From contig NC_090295.1 of the NCBI RefSeq assembly GCF_037392515.1, positions 16,635,001 through 16,699,000 on the forward strand: a DNA stretch of 64,000 bases, read 5' to 3'. The stretch is from Haliotis asinina. Its lineage: Eukaryota > Mollusca > Gastropoda > Lepetellida > Haliotidae. Shown here in pieces: positions 1 through 11,700 of this stretch (the stretch's first letter is position 1; every line of letters begins with the position of its first letter). The position numbers were made by a program, and so were the translations under genes. The notes under the pieces are model-generated. The model was not told where the DNA came from. It saw nothing but the letters and a program-made list of their open reading frames with translations, and searched no databases.

Positions 1-44
1 GTCTCTTCGGTACAGTACAATATTCCTGGAAAGCTTCTGGTTAT

Positions 45-250
45 ACGACCCATGAAGATCCGGGTTAGACTTCATCTTCACTACACCATGCTTGTCGCTA
101 TTGGCGACTAACGAGATCGGGTAGTCAGGCGCACAGTATCCCAGTTGATCGATGCTGTTGACGTTGATCACTGGACTCGATTATTTACAGACCACCGACA
201 CATATCTGGAATATTTGCAGCTAAACTCGATCACTCGCTCGCCAACGACC
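45..250 (+). repeat. SINE-B copy
   Basis: The copy opens with 'acccatgaagatccgggtta', continues through 'gcgactaacgagatcgggt' and ends near 'ctggaatatttgcagctaa'. It is diverged and has lost the usual 'actc' tail. Confidence 0.8.
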
Positions 251-458
251 TCATTTTTTACAGGGATGTGCTTCCCCCTTTTGTCATGAAAGTTTACTAA
301 TTAAATGACCATTGGAACTCTCATGAAAACGGGTGAAAATGAACTGTGCAACGTTTGCGTCAATCCTATAATGAGCAGTTGACGTTAGCTAAAGCTTTGG
401 TTCAGACACGGGACAAAATTCCCCAAAGTTCCTTCAATCCTTTAGTGCCGTCTTTCGT

Positions 459-783
459 AATCAAGCCTGCATCAAAGCCAGTGGTAGACACACAAAATTA
501 TGAACTTGTGAACTGACTTTTGACACCACATCATGTCAAGGCTGGCAGTGTGCCTAGTGTCGAATCATACTGATTTCGATATTATTCTGCCAACTGTCAT
601 TAAGTAAAGCACCACAAATCACGTTATTATCTTTTGCATTGACAAATGGCATAACATAAAATAATGTATGGTTACATTTTACTATGTGAAGTAATCGCTT
701 GATGACAAGCCTGCATCAAAACCAGTGGTGGACACACACGATACTGAATTTGTGCCCTGACTTGGACACGACATCTCGTTAGG
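459..783 (+). repeat. Pair of dispersed direct repeats
   Basis: Two related stretches of about 83 bases, at 459-541 and 700-783, share 'aagcctgcatcaaa', 'ccagtggt', 'gacacaca' and 'cctgactt'-like blocks. The sequence between them is unrelated. I do not recognise the family; no coding potential is seen. Confidence 0.6.
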
Positions 784-1073
784 GGTGTGTAACATCAAAT
801 ATGCACAGTTACTTTCCAGCATTATATATGTAAACTTACTATATTAGGACAACTGGATGCTTCAGGACATGATATCGCCAACGTTCACCATATATGTAGC
901 TTACTTCTAGGAATAGTCAAGGGTGGGTATATTCGCACTTGCATGTTAGATATGCTGGATAATGAAATGCTCATGTCATGTGTGTATCCTCGTGATTTGA
1001 ATACACTTGCTCTAAAATACAGATATTTAGATACTTAGCTTGTTTGAGTGGCATTTTAGAAGTTGAGGTGTAC

Positions 1074-1226
1074 AAATAGGACAAATTGTTATGGATAACA
1101 ACTTCTTTATTGCGTGATTGCGACGTTTCGATACAGATTCTTGTACCGTTGTCAAGCAGGGTTAGACAACGAAACGTCGCAATCACGCAATAAAGAAGTT
1201 GTTATCCATAACAATTTGTCCTATTT
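1074..1226. repeat. Perfect 57-bp fold-back element
   Basis: Arms 1074-1130 and 1170-1226 are perfect reverse complements (57 bases each) around a 39-base spacer. The arms contain 'acgaaacgtcgcaatcacgc'. A diverged single-arm relative lies at 49650-49740, so the fold-back probably arose from two inverted copies of a dispersed repeat. Short open frames across it are by-products of the palindrome. Confidence 0.9.
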
Positions 1227-1284
1227 ATTTAGATACTTGCTTAGCTTTTTGGCTGGTTTGTTGTTTAACTCCGCACTTAGTGGG

Positions 1285-1600
1285 GTTTTGAGGAAGCCTA
1301 GTGGTTAAAGCGTTCGCTCGTCACTCCGAGGACCCGGGTTCGATTCCCCGCATGGTATAATGTGTGAAGCCCATTCCTGGTGTCCCTCGCCGTGATGTTG
1401 CCAGAATATTGCAGAATATAAGTGGAGCAAATCTAAACTCTCGTCAAACATTTGAGGAGAATGAACTGCCATTGTGGAGGCCTTTGAATGACATTTAGAA
1501 GTGATACACGAGGAAGGGAGTTGTATGAATGTCAACATCTTCATCATGAGGATCACAAAATTTGGAAGAAAATACGTACTTCTTCATCGGGTCAACTGTG
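1285..1600 (+). repeat. Composite repeat: SINE-A head plus long tail
   Basis: A SINE-A copy (box A-like 'agcctagtggtt', box B-like 'ggttcgattcc', then the 'attgc' body) runs to about 1435. It continues without a break into a tail holding 'gacatttagaagtgatacac' and 'atcttcatcatgaggatcac'. The same head-plus-tail arrangement recurs at 6480-6810, so this is one longer family or a duplicated block rather than a chance neighbour. Confidence 0.8.
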
Positions 1601-1760
1601 CAATCGTGCGTGAATTTGGAGACGGACTGCAGTTTAAAATATTAAAAGCGCCATTTCACCATCTCAATCAATTCCTCTTTGAAATCTCCACACATTAATG
1701 ACTACGGTGTAAGTGTCATGCAAGAGTAGATGAAACATCAGCGCCATCTTCGTCAAAGTG
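1596..1760 (+). repeat. Dispersed repeat, partner at 9722-9880
   Basis: The block contains 'cggactgcagtttaaaatat', 'cacacattaatgacta' and 'gatgaaacatcagcgccatc', all found again in the same order at 9722-9880. I do not recognise the family and see no open frame of note. Confidence 0.75.
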
Positions 1761-1961
1761 TTGTTAAACTGTACTATATATATATTTCATTTGAGCACTA
1801 AAAGATCAAGGTACAGTAACGAGTCATTCTAGCGTTGTGCTTATTTGTCCGTGACAAACAACTCGTAAAATCAGATCGGGTCAATTACTGTTTGAGTTGT
1901 GTCGGGAGTTCTATTGTTCAAACGATCGTGGGATAATTAAAGAGCAAATTCAGAGTCTATC

Positions 1962-2015
1962 ATATTATTGCTGAGGCCCTGCTCATCAGCCTGATACCCG
2001 TCGTGTTTTCTGGAG
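1962..2015 (+). pseudogene. Relic copy of the PAN-gene signal-peptide exon
   Basis: This stretch aligns with exon 1 of the PAN gene (5676-5736). It keeps 'tcatcagcct', a 'tacccgtcgtgttttctggag' counterpart and a GT at the matching exon end (2016, GTGTGA). The position of the ATG reads ATA, and one base is missing near the start relative to the intact exon. It therefore looks like a dead paralogous exon, although a diverged exon of a second family member using another start is possible. Confidence 0.45.
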
Positions 2016-2934
2016 GTGTGAAGACAAACATTCATTGAACCATGCCCACAACCTTAGAACAAAGGTAGTAACTATAGCTTTCAGAAATAACACCAATTAT
2101 TTAAAAGGCTAACATTTTGACTGCCAAAGTGTACTTCACGCGAGAACAATCACTTAGTACACGTTTTCAGGACAACAAATTGTCTTATTTTGCATTATTT
2201 TGAGGAACATAATAACCAGTAATTTTTGCTCCTAGTTCTAATTAACCTTTGAAAAGTGCTCAGCTGCTGCCTGAACACAAACTTTTGTGAGTATTTTGAT
2301 TTAATGGCTGATTTCTGATTCCAGTTTGGGAAAATTGAATAATTTCGAGTTGAAAAGTTTGAGAACAGATTCATTGATGTCTGGACATGGACACCACCAT
2401 GTGAAGATTGTTTCAAGAGCTATGTAAACTATTGATTAAGAAATCCCTGAGCCTCAAATACAGTGTTAGAAGCAAATACGCTAACGTGTTGTTGTAACAA
2501 ACATAAACGGAATACTTATTTTAGTTTGTGAATGACTTTATTGCAGTAGATCGGCCACGGGCCTCTTATACAGTGCTCTGTACAACAAATACTGATGGAG
2601 CGTAGCACAGTCGGCAGGTAATGTACTGGGCACATAAAGAAACTGTACATACACATATTTAAAATCTAAATTTATCAAACCTGTGTAGACATATAAGGAT
2701 TTAACTCAGAGTGACATGTATCCAACGTGCATGCACGTGCCACGTTCCGTGACGTCAGTGGTTTCATCCTTGAGATGTACAATACGTTGTTGCACGTGCA
2801 TTCCGGAGGAGAGAAACAGAGTAAACGAATGCCACTGTCACTTTGGAAAGCTCAACCCCTGCCCTTGCGATCGTTAAAAAATGAAACGGCTATTGAAACG
2901 CATGCCAAGGCTAACGTCTGCACGGGATAATCCG
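2016..2934. other. No gene seen
   Basis: The stretch is AT-rich with frequent stops in all frames. The part from about 2530 to 2934 is probably the 5' flank or left part of the Tc1/mariner relic that follows, but I could not find matching inverted ends. Confidence 0.4.
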
Positions 2935-3795
2935 TCGGGGAATGTCTCAACGACAAGTGGCAGCGCATTTCCACTGCCACCGAAACACAATTTCTGCACT
3001 AGTGAGACACTACCCGAACACAAATGACGTCATCGATCGGTCGCGTTCTGGACATCCATGTGTAACAACGCCAAGACAGGACCTATGGATAAGGGTGACC
3101 CATCTTCGCCACAGGTTTCAGAGATCAGTGATGACTGTCCGGACCACCCCAGGACTTATTCACCTCAACAAAGTTCGACAACGTTTACACCATTACGTGA
3201 TCAGACCACGAACCTCCCCTCCTCCCCCATACGACCTATCCTGACACATCGTCATCGACAAGCCCGCTGAATGTGGTGCCGAAATCATGTCAGCAGAGCC
3301 TTGTTATGGTGGAGAAATGTTGTTTTCACAGATGAGTCCATGTTTAACATTTCCCATAGTGTGGATGCCAACATGCCCACAGACGCGTGGGAGAACGGTC
3401 TGCACAGGCCTGTGTCTCGGAGAGGAATCGCTTTGGTGGTGGTGGTGGTGGTGGTGGTGGTGGTGGTTCCGTGATGACTTGGGGTGGAATAACATCATGC
3501 CAAACAACTTCCTTGGTGATTTTTCAGGACAACTTAACTGGTGTGGGTTACAGGGATCATATTCTTCGACCTGTGGCAATTCCTTTTCTGCAACGTCATG
3601 GCCCTGGGTTAACATTCCTGAGGACAATGCCCGCCCTCATACGGCAAGGGTTGCTATGGATTTCTTGCAACGTTGCCTGCAAATTCACCGGATCTCTCGT
3701 CGATAGAGCAAAGTTTGGGACGAGATGGGTCGACGTCTACGTCGTCTTCCTCATCCGCCAGATAACGTCCTTGTCCTTGCCAATGATATCTTGGT
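2935..3795 (+). mobile_element. Degraded Tc1/mariner-type transposase relic
   Basis: Fragments in several frames match a Tc1/mariner transposase in the right order. There is a helix-turn-helix start (SQRQVAAHFHCHRNTISALV, from 2942), the first catalytic block FTDES (Asp codon 3331-3333), VMTWGGI (about 3472-3492), the second block DNARPHTA (Asp codon about 3623-3625), and SPDLSSIEQ with the third acidic position (about 3685-3708). The frame changes several times and the spacing between the second and third blocks is too short, so about two dozen codons are lost there. A run of TGG/GGT triplets at about 3436-3468 sits just before VMTWGG, where a short Gly stretch is normal. Terminal repeats were not identified. 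Confidence 0.75.
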
Positions 3796-3965
3796 AATAA
3801 TAATTGCGTTACTTCGTTATAAAATTAGCACTGTAGAGCAAAATGTAATTCTGTTTCTACAGCTGGAACAATACATAGCGGTCATAGACTTTCCTGTCTC
3901 TTTGACTCCAGTTTCTGCCCCATTTCAATCTGTAAGCAGTGATTAGAACATCTTAGAAAACAAAG

Positions 3966-4221
3966 TGCAGAGTGATAGATTTTCACTGATATACTAGATA
4001 GATAACTTTAAAAAACACCACACTTTTTACTGACCGATATAAAGATAATTCAGAGCACTAATTTATACTTTCACACCACGGCTGCTTATCATTTGCAGAG
4101 TGATAGATTTTCACTGATATACTAGATAGATAACTTTAAAAAACACCACACTTTTTACTGACCGATATAAAGATAATTCAGAGCACTAATTTATACTTTC
4201 ACACCACGGCTGCTTATCATT
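3966..4221 (+). repeat. Perfect 128-bp tandem duplication
   Basis: Units 3966-4093 and 4094-4221 appear identical, beginning 'tgcagagtgatagattttc' and ending before 'ctcaacac'. With only two units and no visible difference, the event looks recent, or it could be an assembly duplicate. Confidence 0.9.
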
Positions 4222-4779
4222 CTCAACACACCTCCACTTGAACGATTGAAAGAAGGAAGGGATGCTATCTCCTGTTGATCGTTCCATACCGACCCCAATC
4301 CATATTTAAAAAAGAGAGTTTTAACTCGAAAAGCCTAACACTCAATACCTTAGTTCGCTATACACATTTCATACTGATAAACAGTTTATGATAATGACGC
4401 TAACTCATTTGTGGATGACCTAATGTTCAACTCAAAGATGAACAACGGCGTTTGTACTGAGCGAAAAGGGATTAAATCATTGACGATAAACTGTACAAAT
4501 GGACGGGTGGCAATGAACAAACGACTATTGGCTCAGGTAGTTTTGGTTATTTACTGTCACAAAGAGGTGAGAGTTTAGGAGAGATTTTAAGTTATCCTTT
4601 GAAGAAGGCACCTTAAGTTTGACGACTCGCACACAGGAGCGGATAGGTTGAGCTGTAAAACTAAACTCACTCATTAGTAGGTTCTCAACTGGTTTTCAAC
4701 TGCATTAACAGCTGTGTCATGTCGTTTACCGCTACCGCTGCACGTTTTTTTAAACTGCGTATCATTAACATAAGGGACC

Positions 4780-4970
4780 TATGAAGGTTGGAGTTAGGAT
4801 ATTGGCCTTCAGTAACAGATGGTTGGTTGACACAAGTCATCGGTTCCCAATTACGCAGATCGATGTTCATACTGTTAATCACAGGATTGCCTGGTCCAGC
4901 CTTGATTATTTACAGACCGCCTCCATAAAGATGGAATATTGCTGAGTGCAGCGTCAAACTAAAATCACTC
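4780..4970 (+). repeat. SINE-B copy
   Basis: It carries 'gttgacacaagtcatcggtt', 'aggattgcctggtccagcct' and 'ggaatattgctgagtgcagc', and ends in an 'actcact'-like tail. Confidence 0.85.
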
Positions 4971-5004
4971 ACTTGCATATGTTTAATGCCGCACCGATTG
5001 GAGT

Positions 5005-5215
5005 TCCAAACGTTTTGGGGCGATCTGTGAATAATCAAGTTTGGGCTAGACTCTCCAGTGATTGACATCATAAGCATTGATCTCCGCAAATGGGATACAC
5101 ATGACATTGTGTCAACCAAGTCAAAGAGCCTGACCACCTGATCCCGATAGTCGCCTCTAACATGTACAACAAGCATGGGTTGGTGAAGACCAATTCCCAT
5201 CCGGATCTTCACGGG
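5005..5215 (-). repeat. SINE-B copy, reversed
   Basis: The reverse-strand landmarks are 'agcattgatctccgca', 'tgtcaaccaagtca' and 'caagcatgggttg'. It lies tail to tail with the forward copy just upstream, so the pair could fold back. Confidence 0.8.
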
Positions 5216-5299
5216 TCTCCAAGGAAACCCCTAACTTTTTCCCTGCTCTAAAATACCTAGTAACTGCCAAAGTCCATGACTGTGTAGTCAGACGTGTTG

Positions 5300-5450
5300 A
5301 ACAAACTCTTAGGCGAGTTTTAAGCAGTATTTCAGCAATGTCCCGACGGGGGGCACCAGAAATGGGCACCACACGTTGTACCCATATGTGGAATCGGACC
5401 CATGTCTTAGCGTGACGAACGAACGTTTTAGCCACCTTAGTAGGAAAAGG
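5300..5450 (-). repeat. SINE-A copy, reversed
   Basis: Reading in reverse, the tRNA-like head lies near 5440 and the 'attgc' body near 5320 ('cagtatttcagcaatg' on the plus strand). Moderately diverged. Confidence 0.8.
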
Positions 5451-5675
5451 ATGTTATTGGTCCTATGCCTTACGGCACCATATCGTAAATGCAAATTTCC
5501 CGTTAAATATTCACCGGTTCCCATTTGAAATGGAGAAAATAGCCAGTCTAAGTGTGTACACCCAAAGCAAGATAATATTGATTCTACCCGGGATGTGGAT
5601 GGTCTCAGCTTTGTCATTGTGGAGTGAGTCCATTTCCTCCTGGACTAGAAGCAGTGCGGAAGAAAGCAGCCTGTC

Positions 5676-5736
5676 ATGTTGTCGTTTGTGGTCCTGTTCA
5701 TCAGCCTTATACCCCAGGTGTTCTCTGGAGGGGGAG
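5676..5736 (+). CDS. PAN gene exon 1 (signal peptide)
   Basis: The ATG is at 5676-5678. The exon has twenty codons plus one base (phase 1) and ends at the GTGAGT donor starting at 5737. The hydrophobic run SFVVLFISLIP is followed by a likely cleavage site near VFSG. Confidence 0.6.
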
Positions 5737-8700
5737 GTGAGTAGACACATACATTGAGCCATATTTCGACGTAAATTGTAAGAAAAGGTTAAATGTAATA
5801 CTTGCAACAACTTGTAATAACCCATGACGTAAATTTAATAAAATCGTAAATTGTAAATCGTTATAAAAATAACGTAAATTGTATTAGGCAAATTCTAATG
5901 AAGAAATATAGTTCATTCTACAACCATGTATAGCGTAATAAAGCACACTTTCGCCCTGAACTATTATAGTTATAGCACGAGTTAAATTAGCATTTAGTTC
6001 ATTGTTGCGTTTAATTGCGTTATAACTGTAATAAAGTTTTCACCACACGTAAGCATTATGCAATTTACGTTTTATTACAGTTTACGTGAACGGTTATTAA
6101 AATTTGCTGCAAGTAGTACAATTTACGTTTGTATTACAATTTACGTCGTGACAAGTCACATTTGGTCTTTAGTGGGGTGGTTATTTAGAACGTTTAACAT
6201 TTTTATATGGTATTAACGTCACTATCGGGATATTGCTGCAGTGACTGGGGATTTCACCAATACACAGGGTGTGTGCAATGTGTTAGGTTCATTAAACATG
6301 ATAGGTGAGAAGTAAGTAAGCTTTATTGTCACTTCGGGAACACCTTTATGCACACGTGTTCGGGATCGCTCGTAGCTGCATTTTACCGCATTAAACAAAG
6401 GGAAGCCTGTTGAGCAATAATAATTTGATAATCATTTAAATGATATAACAAATCCTAAGTTTATGAGCAACTAGATTCAAGATATGAACGCGGTGGTCGT
6501 TAAAGCGTTCACTCAACACGCCAAAGACCCGGGTTCGATTCCCTATGTGGGTACAATGTGTGAAGCCTACTCCTGGTCTCCCCAACCGTGATATTGCTGG
6601 AATATTGCTGGAATATTGCTTAAGGCGGCTTACATCTAAATTCTCACCAAACATTAGAGGAGAATGACCTGCGAGTGCAGGCCCTTAGTGACATTTAGAA
6701 GTGATACACATGGGGGAGAGAATTTTATGAATGTCGACATCTTCATTATGAGGATCACAAAGTTTGGAAGAAAACAAGTGTGTCTTCATCAGGTGACTAT
6801 TGGGGTCTCAGGAACTACTGCGATGTCGATAGACTATTGCAAGCTACTATTGCGATAACTATTGCAAAAGTTCAGACAAAACGTAAATTTCAGATAATTG
6901 CCATGTTCTACCATCTTCTTTAACATTAAACTACTTAAACCATAAAATGTGTAAACTACTTAAACCATAAAATGTGTAAACTACTTAAACCATAAAATGT
7001 GTAAACTACTTAAACCATAAAATGTGTAAACGGCTTAAACCATAAAATGTGTAAACTGCTTAAACCATAAAATGTGTAAACTACTTACACCATAAAATGT
7101 GTAAACGGCTTAAACCATAAAATGTGTAAACTACTTACACCATAAAATGTGTAAACTACTTAAACCATAAAATGTGTAAACTACTTAAACCATAAAATGT
7201 GTAAACTACTTAAACCATAAAATGTGTAAACGGTTTAAACTATAAAATGTGTAAACTACTTAAACCATAAAATGTGTAAACTACTTAAACCATAAAATGT
7301 GTAAACTACTTAAACCATAAAATGTGTAAACGGTTTAAACTATAAAATGTGTAAACTACTTAAACCATAAAATGTGTAAACTACTTAAACCATAAAATGT
7401 GTAAACTACTTAAACCATAAAATGTGTAAACGGCTTAAACCATAAACTGTGTAAACGGCTTAAACCATAAAATGTGTAAACTACTTAAACCATAAAATGT
7501 GTAAACTACTTAAACCATAAAATGTGTAAACTACTTAAACCATAAAATGTGTAGGTTATTCCTTTCAGGTAAGTACTTGTCAAGTTGTCATGACAACTTC
7601 TTGGCGAATACGATTTAGTACACGTATTTATAAATCAACAAGCCAACATATTCACACAGGATTTGATCCTGTTCATTATAAAACTGTGGTTTTGCAGACT
7701 CTCTGATCTCCACGACTTTGTCTGTAACATAACACACAAATTACACAATAAATATTGTCCGTCCGTCCGAAACAGGGAATGTACTCAATGAACGAATAGA
7801 TGGGCATTCTTTTGACTCTAATGGTGTGCATCATTTTTTTTCATTTTTTATTTATTTATTTATTTTTGAGGGGGGTATTTTTATTTTATTGTTCGGGGTT
7901 TTTTTTTGTTTTATTTGTTTCTAGTTTTGTTTTGGTTTGGTTTTTTTTGGGGGGGGTTTCTTATGTTTTTTTGTTTTTGATATTTGTTTTGCTTTGTTTG
8001 TTTTTTGTCTTTTTTAGTATCATTTTTTAATTAATATATTTTTTGTTTTGTTTTTTGTTTGGTTTGATTGTTTTGTGATTGTTATCTTCTCTTTTTTTTC
8101 TTTTTTTTTGTGGGGGGTGGGGGGTGGGGGGGTGGGAGGGGGGGGTGTTGTGGTCTCCTTATTTTTTTTTTGTTTGTTTGTTTGTTTGTTTAGAGACTTT
8201 TGAACTCATTTATATTTAGCAAAATTTCTTCATGACGATAGTGTAAAAGGGGTCGCATCTCACATTTTGATTTTGTACTTTATTTATTTTTTCCAATTTT
8301 GATGTCGTTTGAACTTACATGAATTCTGTTGAATTACTTTCCGAACATAGTGTTATGGGGGAGGTGAACGTTATCCACTTCTCTTCAAAATCTGCTTTAT
8401 GGATTTCATTTAGATTTCACATGTATTTTATATCGATTCTAGAGCTGTGCATCTCATACTTGGATTTCGTATCTATGTATTTTGAACTTACATACATTTT
8501 GTTGAATTTCTGCCTGAATATAGTGTTATAGGGAATAAAGTCTATCCACTCCTCAACAAAAGCTGCTCTACAGCATTGATTGAGCTTCTACGTGTGTCTC
8601 ATTGGTGCTCTAAAGGTGTACATCTCATATTTCGTTTTGTATTTTACAGTTTTTAAAGACATTTGAGCTTAGATAAATGTTGTGGAATTTCTCTCTGATG

Positions 8701-11700
8701 ATAGTGAAATAGGGGATTAAGTCTATTTCTCCACGAAAACTGCTGAACAGAATTGATTAAGCTTATACACGTGTTTCATTGGGACTCGACAGGTGTGCAT
8801 CTTACACTTGCACAGATGTTTTTTTGAAATTGTTTGGTAGAAATGTAATAACCAGAGCACAGCGTAGGGAACGCGTTCTACAGCAGCATGGGAATCCGTG
8901 TCCCTGGACACAATTTTGTCTTACTTAAGTTTAATCAACATGAATTTGTATCCAATGCACTGTACATTCAACAGACACAGCAGATATGAAAAGGACAATA
9001 ATCTTTTGTCACTATGAAAGTATGAAAAAGTCTCACAAATAAATCTGTCATCAGATAACTCTGGTATCTCAATCTGAAAGATAGGTAATTGGCAAATGAC
9101 AATATTTCACATAAACTCTCAATTTACTCAAATAGTGTGATGATAATCGTTTATCTATTATCTTGGTTTCCAACTTTCCAATTCTTCTTTAGAAAGCAGA
9201 GTTTGTCCAGTTGTGCACATTTAAGAGCAACACGCAGCTTTGTCGCAAATCTTTCAACACAAGTTCAAGAGTGACTTCCGAAATGTCTCCTGCTCGTTTC
9301 GACGACGAAATTAGAGTGGTGTCGTCAGTCAAACTGATCAATCAAATTTGTTGTATTTCCACAATTCTTCAGTATCATCTTACACTTCCAAGAGCCTTCC
9401 AACCAGCTTTTTCTCTACTTTATCTGTTTTTACCCAAAGTGTTCCTGTACAGCTGACTTAGCTGCCGTATTGCTTACACTTTCAAATTCCCGCTGTCCGC
9501 TTGAGCTGTCACTTTGGTAAGGGGGGTAACTCTTCAGTGCTCCTTATACCACTGCAAAATGCTTTAGCATACAGCAAATAGAGATTGATCTCGGTCGGAG
9601 GTAGGACATGTGCTCAAGGTACCATTTTTTAGGAAACAAATTAAAGCGATATTATCGATATCGGGGGAACACACAGACGCGATCAATCGATAGTCCCATG
9701 CATCGATACACATTTATGTGCAGTCATGCGTGAATTTGGAAACGGACTGCAGTTTAAAATATTAAAAACGCCATTTTACGTACATGTTCAGTTCCCCTTT
9801 GAAATCCTCCACACATTAATGACTATGGCGTCCAATTGTCACACCAGAGTGGATGAAACATCAGCGCCATCTTCGGGATATTGCTGAAATATTGCTAAAA
9901 CTCACCCATTTACTCAAGCTATGAATGGGTTATCATCGACCGCTAAGAGCAGTTACCTCTCAGTTATAACTCATATCTTTCCCCATGCCTGTAAGCGCAC
10001 CAGTTCAGAGTATTACTAGTCAGACTAAACATTCTGAAAAGAAAAATACCAGAACATGTTACAATCTCTCCCGAACCTGAATCTTTGACATCACCCAATT
10101 ACATATTTAGTTTAGTTTTAGGCCGATTTTATCAATATTCCAGCAATATCACGGTAGGTGGGCTTCAGACAGCATACTTATGTGGAAAATCGTACCCGGG
10201 TTTTGGGCGTGACGATCGAACACTTTAACCACTAGGCTACCCTACCGCTGATGACACCTAATGGAAGGTGTGCATGTTACCAAATGATATACAATAAAGG
10301 CACGACCACACTGGCATGTTGTTGATTTGTAATTTCAAGGCTTAAAGCGCGAGGCTATCGTTGAAATTCAATATTATCCACAGTTAAATACTGCGTGGTA
10401 TCCAGTCAACGATTACACGTAAATGTACAGGTGATAACTTAGTTGAACAACAATTGAAATCACAGATAAATCATATCTGATAAAACTTGATATTAATCAA
10501 CGTGTACGTCAACGCCAAAACACCCTACGACATTTCCACAACTGGCCTTCGCAAAACATCATGGTGACGTAACGTCATGAACAATGCTATGACGTCGCGT
10601 TTCTGTTGTGACGTTGCGGTCTACATGCGGCGACGGCCGATAGCCAGCCTGTGTTTGAACGGAGATTTGGGTTTATTTTCCTCAATTCCGATGACTTCGG
10701 TAATAAGGAATATTATATTCGTGGCCCTATTAAACTATGTTTACGACACTCGTGCCTGTTTTCCGCTAATCGAAACATTTGGTCTCTTTGAATGTGGGGA
10801 GTGCAGTTGCCCAACATTTCAACGTTCGTATCTCGCCATATCCAGCCTATAACTTGATATTAATCGACATGTACGTCAACGTCGAAACACCCCTAAGACA
10901 CTTCCACAACTGGACATCGCATTCGTGTCATATCATACTATGTTTACGACATTCGTGCCAAAAGGTCGGCATATCCCACGCTCTCGCTCTGGAAATAGCA
11001 ACATTTAGGCACTCGTACCGCGTGTCGTAAACATAGTATGATATGGGCACTCATACAATATCCTCTATATACATGCCTGGCGCCGATGGCTTGCACTTTT
11101 ATTTGACAGTGACTACGGATTGTGAAGCAGTAAATGGTGCTCCTCGTGCCATTTTACGATTTTCAGTTACACCGCCACGAAACGAAAGAGACATTTTGTC
11201 TTTAAAAATGCTCTATATTTTTTCTCTGCAGGAGGCAGTTTGATACCACTTGAACCCATTGCAGACATTTCTGGTAAGTGTATCCTTAAAACTTGTCAGC
11301 TCACAGCACATCTACTTATGTTTCAGTGCCAGCGTTATGTTTGCCAACAGGTGAAGTTGTCGTGACAGTTTTGCGGAGGGTCCCTATTTGGAAAGTGGCC
11401 CCAATGGAGATCTGGGTTAGAGCTGATGCCGTAGTAAAAGGCGACTAGGCTTGGTTGACACATGTCATTGTACCCCAACTGCGTAGATCGGTACTCATGC
11501 TGTTGATCACTGGATTGTCCGCCATATAGCTGGATTATTGCTGAGTGCAGCGTTTAAAACACACAGTTCCACAATATTCTAACCAATCACAACAGCCGGT
11601 ATGTCATACCAGCCAGCGATTCGGTGACGTGGGACCCGTGAAGGTACCGGGTACAGTAGGCCTTCAGCAATCCTTGATGGCCAGAAAAGGCGACTATGCT

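Noticed and set aside
3304-3627. 107-codon minus-strand frame with a polyhistidine run
   Set aside because: It is the complement of the GGT expansion and the transposase relic on the plus strand.
7800-8030. Hydrophobic 76-codon frame resembling a membrane protein
   Set aside because: Phe, Leu and Val codons follow from a G/T-only tract; composition alone explains it.
10577-10852. 91-codon frame starting MNNAMTSRFCCDVAV
   Set aside because: It overlaps the repeated unit at 10484-11046 and lacks splice or domain support, despite several cysteines and nearness to the PAN gene.
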